Position numbers and translations under genes: made by a program. A DNA stretch of 64,000 nt from Himantopus leucocephalus (lineage: Eukaryota; Chordata; Aves; Charadriiformes; Recurvirostridae), in contig RSEF01000031.1 of NCBI GenBank assembly GCA_003993805.1, forward strand, positions 17,106,953-17,170,952. The letters run 5' to 3'. The notes below the pieces were generated by a model. It was not told where the DNA came from. It made no database searches and worked only from the letters and a program-made list of their open reading frames with translations. Shown piece after piece: positions 63,534 to 64,000 of this stretch; position 1 is the first letter of the stretch, and every line of letters starts with the position of its first letter.

Positions 63534-64000
63534 CACGGTAGACAATGTAACGCCCCAGTTAAGGCTGGAAGAAATCTTGGGGGTCTGTAGTCTGACTTCC
63601 CACTCAAAGCAGAGTCAGCGAGGAGGTCTGACCAGGGCTTAATGCAATCTGTCTTGAAAACCTCCAAGAACAGAGACTGCACAGTGCTTCTGGACAACCT
63701 GCACTGCTGCTGCACTGTCCCCCTGGGGAGAAAGGTTTCCCTTTATCTCCAGCCTGAACTTGTCTGTTTCAGCTTGTGCCCCTTGTCTCTCATCCAGCCA
63801 CGCCTGGCTTTGTCTTGTCAGTGACGTGCCTGTAGGCAGGAGAAGGCTGCTCTGATGTGCCCCCAAAGCCTTCCCTTCCACAGGCTGAAGCAGCCCTGAC
63901 CCTCAGGGTCCCCTGGCCAGAAGGTGCTCCAGCCCCTGAGCGTCCTGGTGGCCCTCTGCTGGGCTTACGCCAGTTTGGCAATGTCCTGGACTAGGGAGCC
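63534..64000 (-). repeat. CR1 LINE, 3' part, minus orientation, running out of the window
   Basis: From a degraded tail near 63534-63575 the sequence continues with the reverse complement of CR1 3' UTR and late ORF2: blocks like 'ccttgtctctcatccagcc', 'ccttcccttccacaggctgaa' and 'aaggtgctccagcccctgag'. The 5' part lies beyond the right edge. It is more diverged than the 48-50 kb copy. Confidence 0.85.

Larger units (their letters stand above)
21595..64000 (+). other. Presumed ARL15 intron 1 (runs past the window end)
   Basis: Starts with GTAGGT and continues to the end of the window. ARL15 is known to have very long introns, and no sequence encoding CFRALCCKG or the GxxGSGKT P-loop was seen. 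Apart from the repeats listed separately the interval is AT-rich DNA without recognised genes. Poly-T runs on the plus strand (for example 24787, 39755, 51117, 54344) outnumber poly-A runs, which fits sense-strand intron DNA. Stretches without any listed element (about 23.7-32.4, 36-43, 52-57, 58-59.6 and 60.2-63.5 kb) show only scattered chance open frames, T-runs and short simple repeats. There is one unresolved base at 25632. Confidence 0.5.

Noticed and set aside
1..64000. CRISPR arrays, bacterial operons, ribosome binding sites, tRNA or rRNA genes
   Set aside because: None seen. The repeats are eukaryotic transposons and simple repeats, and the only certain gene is a vertebrate chaperone.

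Overview
The window is vertebrate nuclear DNA, almost certainly from a bird. It carries several CR1 LINE fragments (two typical 3' ends, one 1.8 kb copy with a decayed reverse transcriptase), an LTR-like segment beginning with a motif common in avian endogenous retroviruses, and a clear HSPB3 gene. Gene density is very low, and most open frames longer than 60 codons look like chance. Layout: 1-41 is the 3' tail of a CR1 element. 2.28-3.25 kb is the single-exon muscle small heat-shock gene HSPB3, plus strand, with a TATA box that is also a perfect MEF2-type site, a 17-codon upstream ORF and a poly(A) signal. 3.3-20.6 kb is intergenic, broken by a 100-N assembly gap (10512-10611) whose two flanks are CR1 pieces pointing in opposite directions. 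20.6-21.9 kb is a strong CpG island. It holds GC-box, E-box and CRE-like sites, a 14-bp palindrome, and a very short coding start (ATG GAT TAC CTG, then a GT donor) that I read as the first coding exon of ARL15. From 21,595 to the window end I read the plus strand as the beginning of a very long ARL15 intron 1. The second exon, with the GTP-binding P-loop, is not in the window. That intron holds an LTR-like segment (32.4-32.7 kb), CR1 fragments (46.1, 48.2-50.1 and 63.5-64 kb), an old CR1/L3-clade LINE fragment (59.7-60.1 kb), hairpins, a small minisatellite, and a few exon-like open segments that I could not identify. How the genes relate: HSPB3 and ARL15 are neighbours in the same conserved region (human 5q11.2; chromosome Z in birds, from memory), but they are not known to work together. 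As I recall the human map, ARL15 and HSPB3 are divergent there. Here both read plus, so either HSPB3 has been inverted or one of the two joins in this assembly is wrong; the 100-N gap lies exactly between them. I saw no evidence of an undescribed multi-gene system. The best leads are the HSPB3/ARL15 orientation with the suspicious gap, the MEF2/TATA composite, a minus-strand exon-like segment at 23.4 kb, and a 212-codon open frame at 29.9-30.6 kb.
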